From: Cytobacillus gottheilii
Lineage (GTDB): Bacteria; Bacillota; Bacilli; Bacillales; Cytobacillaceae
Direction: 5' to 3'
Length of the DNA: 64,000 nucleotides
Assembly: GCF_900166665.1 (NCBI RefSeq)
Contig: NZ_LT800494.1
Location: forward strand, 1,777,262-1,841,261
Each line of letters opens with the position of its first letter. Positions within the stretch are counted from its first letter, which is position 1. The notes beneath the pieces are model-generated. The model saw nothing but the letters and a program-made list of their open reading frames with translations, was not told the DNA's origin and did not search any database. Of the stretch, positions 54,561-61,679 are shown in pieces. Position numbers and translations under genes: made by a program.

Positions 54561-54983
54561 ATGCCAACACCGAGTATGGAAGATTATATTGAGCAAATAT
54601 ATATCTTAATTGAAGATAAAGGATATGCCCGTGTATCCGATATAGCAGAAGCGTTATCCGTTCATCCATCGTCTGTTACCAAGATGGTTCAGAAATTGGA
54701 TAAAGATGAATATTTAGTATATGAAAAGTATAGAGGTCTCGTTTTAACAGCAAAAGGCAAAAAAATTGGCAAGCGGTTAGTGTACAGGCATGAATTACTT
54801 GAACAGCTTCTCAAAATCATCGGTGTGAAAGACGAAAATATCTATCAGGATGTTGAAGGAATTGAACACCATTTAAGCTGGGACGCAATAGACCGCATTG
54901 GGGATCTCGTCCAATATTTTGAAGAAGATGAAAATCGAATAAATGCACTAAGAATTGTTCAAAAAAATAATGAAAATGCATAA
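54561..54983 (+). CDS. mntR: Manganese-dependent repressor MntR
   Basis: This 140-residue DtxR-family regulator has the winged helix in the first 70 residues. All known MntR metal ligands are present: D8, E11, H77, E99, E102 and H103. With Mn(II) it represses uptake genes; the duplicated operator before mntABCD 6 kb upstream is its likely target. AGGAGG lies seven bases before the ATG. Confidence 0.96.
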   Translation: MPTPSMEDYIEQIYILIEDKGYARVSDIAEALSVHPSSVTKMVQKLDKDEYLVYEKYRGLVLTAKGKKIGKRLVYRHELLEQLLKIIGVKDENIYQDVEGIEHHLSWDAIDRIGDLVQYFEEDENRINALRIVQKNNENA

Positions 54984-55080
54984 AAATTGAAAAATGCACA
55001 GAACCCTTGTGTATTTTTTTATTTTAATCATTTGAGAAAAGGCTTACAATTGAAACAAATAAAAGGGAGTGGTTGAGAAG

Positions 55081-55644
55081 ATGCGAACAGAAAAAGAGAA
55101 AATGTTGGCTGGGGAAATGTATGACCCATTTGATCCTGAATTGCTGCATGCCCGTACAGAGGCCCGAAAAAAGGTGCGTCTTTATAATCTTTCATTAGAA
55201 TTTGAGCATGAAGAAAGAATGCTCATGTTAAAAGAATTGCTAGGTTCTACAGGAGAGAATTTGTATATGGAACCCAATATTCGCTTTGATTATGGCAGCA
55301 ATACGCATGTTGGCGAAAACTTTTTTGCTAATTTTGATTGTGTCATTCTTGATGTTTGTGAGGTCAAAATTGGTGATAACTGCATGATGGCACCTGGTGT
55401 ACATATTTATACGGCCACACATCCTCTTGATCCAGCTGAAAGGAACTCGGGCAAAGAATACGGCAAACCAGTAACAATCGGCAATAATGTGTGGATAGGC
55501 GGAGGAGCGATCATCAATCCTGGCGTAACAATTGGAGACAACGCTGTCATCGCATCTGGTGCGGTTGTTACAAAACATGTTCCTTCCAATACTGTCGTTG
55601 GAGGAAATCCTGCAGTAATAATTAAACAGTTGGATTTATCATGA
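55081..55644 (+). CDS. maa: Maltose/galactoside O-acetyltransferase
   Basis: This 187-residue hexapeptide-repeat enzyme transfers acetyl from acetyl-CoA to sugars. The N-terminal Mac domain '[18 protein letters not shown]' is followed by the left-handed beta helix, with catalytic His in '[12 protein letters not shown]' and '[20 protein letters not shown]'. Start ATG 55081 is preferred to GTG 55069 because of spacing from GGGAG. Confidence 0.93.
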   Translation: MRTEKEKMLAGEMYDPFDPELLHARTEARKKVRLYNLSLEFEHEERMLMLKELLGSTGENLYMEPNIRFDYGSNTHVGENFFANFDCVILDVCEVKIGDNCMMAPGVHIYTATHPLDPAERNSGKEYGKPVTIGNNVWIGGGAIINPGVTIGDNAVIASGAVVTKHVPSNTVVGGNPAVIIKQLDLS

Positions 55645-55645
55645 A

Positions 55646-55956
55646 AAAGAGGGTGGGACATAAGTATTTAACACAACCACAGAACCGAATGATTAGGAAG
55701 TGAATCTTTCTAACCATTCGGTTTTTTATTTGTTTAACATTTAATTTTTTAAACATGAGTGAATTGGAACGGAGGACCCTCGACTCCTATGGGCAATAGA
55801 GGATAAGCTGAGACTTTGCTCCGAGGAGGCTCAGCTTCCTCCCCATGGAAAGCGAGAGTCCGGAACACAGATGGAACGGACTTGTGTAAACACGTAAACC
55901 TTGAAAATGAACATTCGTGTTTTAGTAATAGTAGTTTCGTTTTGTCCCAGCTCTTT
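55646..55956 (+). repeat. MITE-like element, full copy 4
   Basis: The left end AAAGAGGGTGGGACA (55646-55660) and right end TGTCCCAGCTCTTT (55943-55956) bound a 311-bp block. It contains the hairpin CCGAATGATTAGGAAG/CTAACCATTCGG with T-run (about 55683-55728) and the GC-rich module (about 55760-55885). It is the inverted-orientation counterpart of 307-626 and lies 2 bp past the maa stop, so its hairpin may terminate maa. Confidence 0.8.
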
Positions 55957-56116
55957 TTATTATGCTGTTTATTTTTACCTTATAAGGGCTAATGATTAAA
56001 TAAATAGTTTTATATCAGACATAGATAGGATTGTTATGAATAAGTCTAGAATGTACATAGGATGAAACTTTTGAGCAGGAATATCGTATATAAATGGGAA
56101 GATGGTGAGAAATGAT

Positions 56117-56827
56117 ATGAAAAAATGGAGCGAAGAGTCAGAGAAACAGTGGAATAGACGATCTTCCACCTGGCATGCAAGCAGCAAAACGATGTGGGAA
56201 GAAGGCAGCCGAAAAGATATTATCCCCTTTTTTTGCGAATCGGTGCCTGAATTTTCAAAAGTGTGTGATCTCGGCTGCGGAGATGGATTTGGTTCGTTGA
56301 AACTAGCAGAAAAAGGCTATGAAGTGACAGGCTATGACGTCTCAGAAGAAATGATACATAGAGCAAAAGAAACAAATAAACAAAATCACGCTCAATTCAT
56401 TAAAGGTGATATCACTGAGCTGCAATTACCAGAAAATTCATATGATGCCGTCATCGCAATTAATTCGCTGGAATGGACTGAGGATCCATTGCGGGTTTTA
56501 ATGCATATCAAACATATGGTAAAGCGTGGAGGTTATGCTTGTGTTGGTGTATTAGGACCAACAGCAGGCCCGAGAAACAGCAGTTTTCGAAGATTGTATG
56601 GCGATCAGGTGATCTGCAATACTATGATGCCCTGGGAATTTGAAGCCTTAGCTCAGGAAAATGGATGGGAAAAAGCTGCGGAACTGCCTGTGTATAAAAA
56701 AGCAGCAGATCAGGTACCCAAGGGTTCACTTCCAGTCGAACTTAAGCAGGCACTTTCTTTCATGTGGGTGTTTATGCTTAAAAATAGAAAAGAGGAGGAA
56801 ATTGAAAATGAGCAGATATTCGATTGA
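56117..56827 (+). CDS. Class I SAM-dependent methyltransferase
   Basis: This 236-residue protein starts at ATG 56117 (MKKWSEESEKQWNRRSSTW). Motif I is 'VCDLGCGDGFGSLKLA', followed by 'VTGYDVSEEMI' (acidic post-II residue) and 'YDAVIAINSLEWTEDP'. The substrate is unknown. Its 3' end overlaps the AIM24 gene by 20 bases, so they form an operon. Confidence 0.88.
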   Translation: MKKWSEESEKQWNRRSSTWHASSKTMWEEGSRKDIIPFFCESVPEFSKVCDLGCGDGFGSLKLAEKGYEVTGYDVSEEMIHRAKETNKQNHAQFIKGDITELQLPENSYDAVIAINSLEWTEDPLRVLMHIKHMVKRGGYACVGVLGPTAGPRNSSFRRLYGDQVICNTMMPWEFEALAQENGWEKAAELPVYKKAADQVPKGSLPVELKQALSFMWVFMLKNRKEEEIENEQIFD

Positions 56828-57503
56828 CGAATTTGTAAATCAAACAAAGCAAGAGGACAAAGGGGAAGGTTTGTTTGAATTAGAGACCCCTAGAATGCTG
56901 GAAATCAACTTATCCAATCAAATTTGGGCAAAATCGGGTGCGATGATTTCTTATCGGGGTCAAATTAAATTTGAGCGTGAAGGTATTCTAGAGCACGGAT
57001 TAGGAAAAATGTTTAAAAAAGCGTTAACAGGTGAAGGAACTTCTTTAATGAAGGCAACTGGGAACGGAAAATTGTATTTAGCCGATCAAGGAAAAAAGAT
57101 CTCAATATTACAACTCAATGGCGAATCTATTTTTGTCAATGGGAATGATTTGCTCGCTTTTGAACCATCAATTGACTGGGATATTAAATTGATGAGAAAA
57201 ATTGCGGGAATGATGAGCGGAGGTTTATTTAATGTCCGTCTTGAAGGTGCAGGGATGGTGGCTATTACCTCTCATTATGAGCCATTAACATTGCTTGTCA
57301 CGCCGGATAATCCTGTTTATACAGATCCGAACGCCACAGTCGCTTGGTCTGGAAATCTTCAGCCGGAATTTGTTACAGATGTATCCTTTAAAACATTCAT
57401 CGGCAGAGGAAGCGGAGAATCGATTCAAATGAAGTTCGAAGGAAACGGATTTGTTGTGGTGCAGCCGTTCGAGGAAGTTTACTTAGGGGAACAACAAAAA
57501 TAA
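56808..57503 (+). CDS. AIM24 family protein
   Basis: The start at ATG 56808 (MSRYSIDEFVNQTKQ) has GAGGAGGAA nine bases upstream. This 231-residue beta-rich protein has the AIM24 (DUF124) core: 'NQIWAKSGAMISYRGQIKFE', 'RLEGAGMVAITSHYEPL' and 'QMKFEGNGFVVVQPFEE'. Function is unclear. The prophage begins within nine bases of its stop, so the last residues could have been altered by integration. Confidence 0.88.
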   Translation: MSRYSIDEFVNQTKQEDKGEGLFELETPRMLEINLSNQIWAKSGAMISYRGQIKFEREGILEHGLGKMFKKALTGEGTSLMKATGNGKLYLADQGKKISILQLNGESIFVNGNDLLAFEPSIDWDIKLMRKIAGMMSGGLFNVRLEGAGMVAITSHYEPLTLLVTPDNPVYTDPNATVAWSGNLQPEFVTDVSFKTFIGRGSGESIQMKFEGNGFVVVQPFEEVYLGEQQK

Positions 57504-57511
57504 GCTCCCCT

Positions 57512-59134
57512 TTAATTGTCTTTAAAATAACGTTTATTAAACACAACATCAATATTAAACTTAGCGTCTTCTGCTCGATTACCTTTATCAATTATACCAA
57601 CTGTTACATCATCAAAAACATTTTTTAATATTTGATTACACAGTTTAAAGTTTTTATCCTCTGATGCAGACTTATATATTTCATAGGCATTCAGAAGCAA
57701 ACTAGAAAAGTCTTTAAGTGTTATTTTTAAATTATCCTCATTGTTATTAGCAGGTAGGGATGAGCTTTGTACGGATTTAATTTTCTTTATTTCATCCTCA
57801 AGCTTATCTCTTCTTTTTATAAATTCATTATCATCATAGATACCTGACTCATATTTCTCATAAACAAAATCTAATCTGTTTTGCAAGGCTTTCAGTTCTT
57901 TTTCAGTGTTAGTGCTTATCACATCATACACTTCAATATTATTATCACTCTCACTAAAAATTGAGTCATATAGCTTACGGTACTGTTCTATATCTATATT
58001 TGAAAATTGATACATAGCTTCAACTAATGCTTCTTCTACACTTCTGTATTCGAGACTGCCACAATCATTAGTGTAATAGTTTGAGCATCTTACTCGCTCA
58101 ACGTACCTTGTTGATATTTCACCGTTCTTCTTTTTCCAATGACGAGTATATAAATTAGCAGTCATTTTATATCCACATGCTGCACATCTAACAATACCTG
58201 TCAATTCCTTCTCTTCTTGATTTTCATTTAGCGAAGGTTTCTTTTTAACACTCTTCATTTTTGATTGAGTAGTTTCCCATAGTTCTTCAGATACGATAGC
58301 TTCATGAGCTTCTTTAACAATAATATGCTCATCTTCGGGTCTTGCTGTTTTCTTACCGTTTTTACTCTGAGTCGTTCTGTAGCGAATTTCTCCTTTGTAA
58401 ACTGGGTTCGTTAATATGTTTTTGACAGCACCAATTGTCCAAGTAGACTTGCCACTTGCTGTTTTTATGCCCATCTTAGAAAGGTAAGTGGATATGGATC
58501 TGATTCCCTTCGGTCTGCCACCGTTTAATCCATTGTTGTAAAGTTCATAAATCAAGCGAACAATTTTTGCTTTCTCTTCATTAGGAATAAGTATCATTTT
58601 CTGTTCATCAACGTCATATCCATAGGCTGAATTTCCACCCATAAACTTTCCTTGCATTGAATAGGTATGCTTTGCTCCAATCATTCTTGAACGAATGCTC
58701 TCAAACTCTTCACGAGATAAAAACATTTCGAAGCGTATTTGCCTTAAGTCACTTTCATTTTTAGGATCATAAATTTTATAAGGAGTTATAATATAGATTC
58801 GATGCTCTATTATTAGATCATAAATTACACCCATATCACTCATTGAACCACGACCAAGACGAGAAATCTCTTTCACTGCTATTGCATCATAAATTCCATT
58901 TTTTAATTCATTGATAATCTCCTGAAACACTGGTCTAGTAGATATTTTATCTCCACTGCCTATTTCCTGTTTCTGGGTATATGGAATTCCCATACCATCC
59001 AAAACATTTGTCATTAAAGCTTTTTGTTCCGATAGAGTATCTTCTCCGGTTCTTTTTTCTCTCTCTTCGTCTTTTCTTGATCTTCTAAGATAATTGATGA
59101 TTTTAGTAAATGCGACTTCGCTTTTATGGTTCAT
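57512..59134 (-). CDS. Large serine recombinase (phage integrase)
   Basis: This 540-residue protein has a resolvase N-terminal domain with catalytic S19 in 'INYLRRSRKDEE' and 'AVKEISRLGRGS', and a recombinase domain with 'YGYDVDEQKMILIPNEEKA' and 'WTIGAVKNILTNPVYKGEI'. A zinc ribbon follows ('RCAACGYKMTA', 'RCSNYYTNDC'), then a coiled coil near residues 405-465. Such enzymes integrate phage DNA at attP/attB without host factors. AAAGGAG precedes the ATG. It is the outermost phage gene, eight bases from the chromosomal AIM24 gene. Confidence 0.94.
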   Translation of the reverse strand: MNHKSEVAFTKIINYLRRSRKDEEREKRTGEDTLSEQKALMTNVLDGMGIPYTQKQEIGSGDKISTRPVFQEIINELKNGIYDAIAVKEISRLGRGSMSDMGVIYDLIIEHRIYIITPYKIYDPKNESDLRQIRFEMFLSREEFESIRSRMIGAKHTYSMQGKFMGGNSAYGYDVDEQKMILIPNEEKAKIVRLIYELYNNGLNGGRPKGIRSISTYLSKMGIKTASGKSTWTIGAVKNILTNPVYKGEIRYRTTQSKNGKKTARPEDEHIIVKEAHEAIVSEELWETTQSKMKSVKKKPSLNENQEEKELTGIVRCAACGYKMTANLYTRHWKKKNGEISTRYVERVRCSNYYTNDCGSLEYRSVEEALVEAMYQFSNIDIEQYRKLYDSIFSESDNNIEVYDVISTNTEKELKALQNRLDFVYEKYESGIYDDNEFIKRRDKLEDEIKKIKSVQSSSLPANNNEDNLKITLKDFSSLLLNAYEIYKSASEDKNFKLCNQILKNVFDDVTVGIIDKGNRAEDAKFNIDVVFNKRYFKDN

Positions 59135-59148
59135 AAAGGTCTCCTTTG

Positions 59149-59177
59149 TGTATAATAGTTTTGCTAGTTATTATACA
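59149..59177. promoter_or_regulatory. Operator-like inverted repeat at the integrase promoter
   Basis: TGTATAATA (59149-59157) and TATTATACA (59169-59177) are perfect 9-base inverted arms with an 11-base spacer, 14 bases before the integrase start. Each arm contains TATAAT, so a protein bound here would cover the -10. From 59178 to 59413 I see no gene. Confidence 0.5.
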
Positions 59178-59411
59178 ACAAAAGATTTAAGTTGTGGTAG
59201 GGTAAAATGATAGGAAAGATAGGAGGGGTTGAGGGAAGGGTAAATGGTAGTTAATATTTATACGAAATTACATCAAAATATACAATAATATGCGTCATTT
59301 ATTCACTCTTTATACACTAATTTCACTATAAAATTTGTCTTTTAATCGAAGTATAATGAAAGAAACTTAGGGTAAGATATAATTACACCATTGAACTCAC
59401 ATCCAATGGAA

Positions 59412-59452
59412 ACAGAAGAGAGACAACCTCTCTATTTCGTCTCTCTTCTATC
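59412..59452 (-). terminator. Lysis cassette terminator
   Basis: AGAAGAGAGAC (59414-59424) and GTCTCTCTTCT (59439-59449) form an 11-bp stem beyond the amidase stop; GTTTCC follows on the reverse strand. Confidence 0.7.
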
Positions 59453-59457
59453 AAATG

Positions 59458-60456
59458 TTAATTGATTTGTGATATAGAACCATCGCTATTAACTGTTACA
59501 GATTGTACCTCTAATTGAGCATTTTGTGCCATTTTACCATTAGGATTAAAGAAATACCATTTACCATCTACGCACAACCAACCAGTAATCATAACTCCAC
59601 TACGATGCAAATAGTACGATGTATTTTTATGCTTCAGCCATCCAGTTTTCATGCTGCCATCATTGTCAAAGAAGTACCACTGACCATCAATTACTTTCCA
59701 ACCTACAACCATATCTCCAGAAGGATTCAGATAATACCATTTACTCTTATCTTTTACCCAACCAGTTTGCATTGTTCCATTAGCAGCTAAGAAGTACCAT
59801 TTTCCTTTGTCTTTAATCCAACCTGTAGCCATTTCAGGTTTTAAATAATACCACATGCTTTTATCTTTATGCCAACCAGTCTTTGCTACATTGTTGGCAT
59901 AATAGAACCATGTGCTATTCTCTTTTAACCATCCATTTTTCTTAGCGGTAGCAATAAATTTACCTGCGACAACATCTTTATAACTCCAGTTGTCACCCGG
60001 ACAATTTTTCCAAGAGTATCCCGGACATTCTTGGTGTCCTAGTATACGAGTTAACTTAGGTAAGGCTCTTTGTAGTTCTTTAATCAGTAAGTAGAGGGAG
60101 AGTATCTGTGCATCTGTAGGTTTTTCTTTACCTTTGCGAAAATCACCAGCTACACAGATTCCAATGGAACGAGTATTAGTATTGCCAGCATGGTAAGTTC
60201 TGCGGTCTAAATCATCTGTTTGCCAAATAGTCCCCTCCCATGTGATAACAAAAGGGTATGCGCACCCATGCCAACCGTTTTTATCAATGTGTGTATTTGC
60301 AAATGCTTGTGGAGTAGATCCTGCTAATTTCATTGCAGTTAGAGAGTGATGAATTACAATTGTATCTTTACATGCTGTACCAACATAGGGATAACGACCA
60401 TTACGTCTGATAGTATTTCTTATATCTTTGTACTTTGGCAAATCTTTAATAGCCAA
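59458..60456 (-). CDS. Phage endolysin: N-acetylmuramoyl-L-alanine amidase with wall-binding repeats
   Basis: The TTG start (MAIKDLPKYKDIR) is preferred because AAGGAG lies eight bases upstream, whereas the ATG above it touches the site. The 332-residue protein has an Amidase_2 domain (about 5-165) with zinc ligands in 'TIVIHHSLTA' and 'HQECPGYSWKNCPGD' and 'GNTNTRSIGICVAGDF'. The C-terminal half has seven or more Trp/Tyr repeats of choline-binding-like type ('GWIKDKGKWYFLAANGTMQT'). It lyses the host wall after holin action. Confidence 0.93.
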   Translation of the reverse strand: MAIKDLPKYKDIRNTIRRNGRYPYVGTACKDTIVIHHSLTAMKLAGSTPQAFANTHIDKNGWHGCAYPFVITWEGTIWQTDDLDRRTYHAGNTNTRSIGICVAGDFRKGKEKPTDAQILSLYLLIKELQRALPKLTRILGHQECPGYSWKNCPGDNWSYKDVVAGKFIATAKKNGWLKENSTWFYYANNVAKTGWHKDKSMWYYLKPEMATGWIKDKGKWYFLAANGTMQTGWVKDKSKWYYLNPSGDMVVGWKVIDGQWYFFDNDGSMKTGWLKHKNTSYYLHRSGVMITGWLCVDGKWYFFNPNGKMAQNAQLEVQSVTVNSDGSISQIN

Positions 60457-60477
60457 TTTGATCATCTCCTTGTAAAA

Positions 60478-60508
60478 TAAAAAAAGACTGCCCAAGAGGA
60501 CAGTCCAT
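60478..60508 (-). terminator. Terminator-like hairpin between holin and endolysin
   Basis: On the reverse strand GACTGTCC-TCTT-GGGCAGTC is followed by seven T. It sits inside the lysis unit, 7 bp after the holin stop, and could reduce endolysin transcription. Confidence 0.75.
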
Positions 60509-60514
60509 GTAGTA

Positions 60515-60745
60515 TTACTTATTATTAAGTTCTTTTAACACTTCATCTGCTTTTTGTGCATTCCGGCTAAAACTATTGTTCTTCCACCAACTCCAAATTG
60601 ACGCTACTACTGTAAATAATGCCGACACTCCTTGCTCAACCTGTGCATCATCAAACGGCAGGGGAGATAAACCTGACATTACTAACACCTGATTGAGTAA
60701 AGCAACAGCCAATACGATTGTACGAATTAATACCATTTTATCCAT
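60515..60745 (-). CDS. Phage holin (phi LC3 family-like)
   Basis: This 76-residue protein has two hydrophobic segments (about 6-25 and 40-55) with a loop 'GLSPLPFDDAQVEQG' and a polar C-terminus 'RNAQKADEVLKELNNK'. It permeabilises the membrane for the endolysin. AAGGAGGAATAC precedes the ATG. It lies between the XhlA-like gene and the amidase. Confidence 0.88.
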   Translation of the reverse strand: MDKMVLIRTIVLAVALLNQVLVMSGLSPLPFDDAQVEQGVSALFTVVASIWSWWKNNSFSRNAQKADEVLKELNNK

Positions 60746-60764
60746 TATGTATTCCTCCTTGAAT

Positions 60765-61145
60765 TTAAATTCCAGTGATTAACTTAGCAACATCTACACC
60801 AGCAATTGATGCTCCAGAAAGAATTAAAATTATAATCAAAATGATTTTGATAATCTTTCCAAATCCGTCACTAAGAAAAGATTGATACCAAGTTGTATGT
60901 AATTTTGAACTATCTTGTACTTCTTGACGTAATCCGGCAATATCATTGTTAACTTGAGTAAATTGTCTTTCTTGATTTCTTAATATTTCAGTTTGTTGAA
61001 TTGAATTCTCTTTTAGAGAATCGATTACATCTCTAAAGTATTTATTATTTTCTTTGGCTTCTTCTTTAATTTCCTTGATGTCTTCTTCAATATGTTCAAT
61101 TCTTACATTTAGGGCATCAGTGCTAACCTGATTCATAATAAACAC
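60765..61145 (-). CDS. XhlA-like phage lysis accessory protein
   Basis: This 126-residue protein has a long N-terminal coiled coil (about 8-80; 'IEHIEEDIKEIKEEAKEN') and one C-terminal membrane helix 'IIKIILIIILILSGASIAG'. This layout is that of haemolysin XhlA-type proteins next to phage holins. CTAGGAG precedes the ATG. Confidence 0.8.
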   Translation of the reverse strand: MFIMNQVSTDALNVRIEHIEEDIKEIKEEAKENNKYFRDVIDSLKENSIQQTEILRNQERQFTQVNNDIAGLRQEVQDSSKLHTTWYQSFLSDGFGKIIKIILIIILILSGASIAGVDVAKLITGI

Positions 61146-61220
61146 TCCTAGTTATTAATTTATTTAACAATTGAAAATAACCACCTCCTAACGTATAATT
61201 AAGTTGTGGTATTAACCATA

Positions 61221-61370
61221 AGAAAAGACACTATCGCTCTTAGTAGGGGAGATAGTGTCTTTTTTGTTTTGCTTAAGTTTAGACATAATAAAAAAGTTTG
61301 TGAAAAGTTAGCTTTTAACCCCCTTGATATATAAGGGTTTCTATCTGAATTTCACAAACTTTTTCTTATT
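61221..61370. terminator. Two hairpins in the gap downstream of the tail region
   Basis: AAAAGACACTATCGC/GATAGTGTCTTTTTT (61223-61266) and AAAAAGTTTGTGAAA/TTTCACAAACTTTTT (about 61288-61366) are both strong stems flanked by A and T runs, so they could act in either direction. They separate the 50-residue phage gene from the lysis genes. Confidence 0.65.
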
Positions 61371-61405
61371 TTTTCCAATAAAATGACTGTTTCATTGTTC
61401 AAACA

Positions 61406-61442
61406 AAAGAAAAAGACACTCGATATTTTAGAGTGTCTTTAT
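61406..61442 (-). terminator. Terminator of the 50-residue phage gene
   Basis: On the reverse strand AAAGACACTC-TAAAATATC-GAGTGTCTTT followed by TTC begins at the stop codon of the small gene. Confidence 0.75.
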
Positions 61443-61591
61443 ACATCATATAGGGCATGTAGCTTTCTACGAGCTTCTTTTTCTTCATCTGCAGTTAATT
61501 CTTCGTCATCTAATTTAAATTCATAATGTTGAACCAAGATGCCGTACAACTCGCCTTCTTCAATGCCACAACGCTTTAATAATTCTTCCAA
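61439..61591 (-). CDS. Small acidic phage protein, 50 residues
   Basis: A TTG start (MEELLKRCGIEEGELYG) with GGAGGTG about seven bases upstream is preferred; an ATG at 61606 would overlap the site. The protein is acidic and helical: 'KLDDEELTADEEKEARRKL' then HALYDV. It occupies the position where tailed phages carry short XkdX-like genes after the tail proteins, but the sequence does not match that family as I recall it. Function unknown. Confidence 0.7.
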   Translation of the reverse strand: MEELLKRCGIEEGELYGILVQHYEFKLDDEELTADEEKEARRKLHALYDV

Positions 61592-61679
61592 ATCAGCCAC
61601 CTCCATATTTGTTAATTTATTTTATGAAGATGGCTGATTGTCTTATAACAATTACCGCGCAATTTCCTCCAATTGACTA

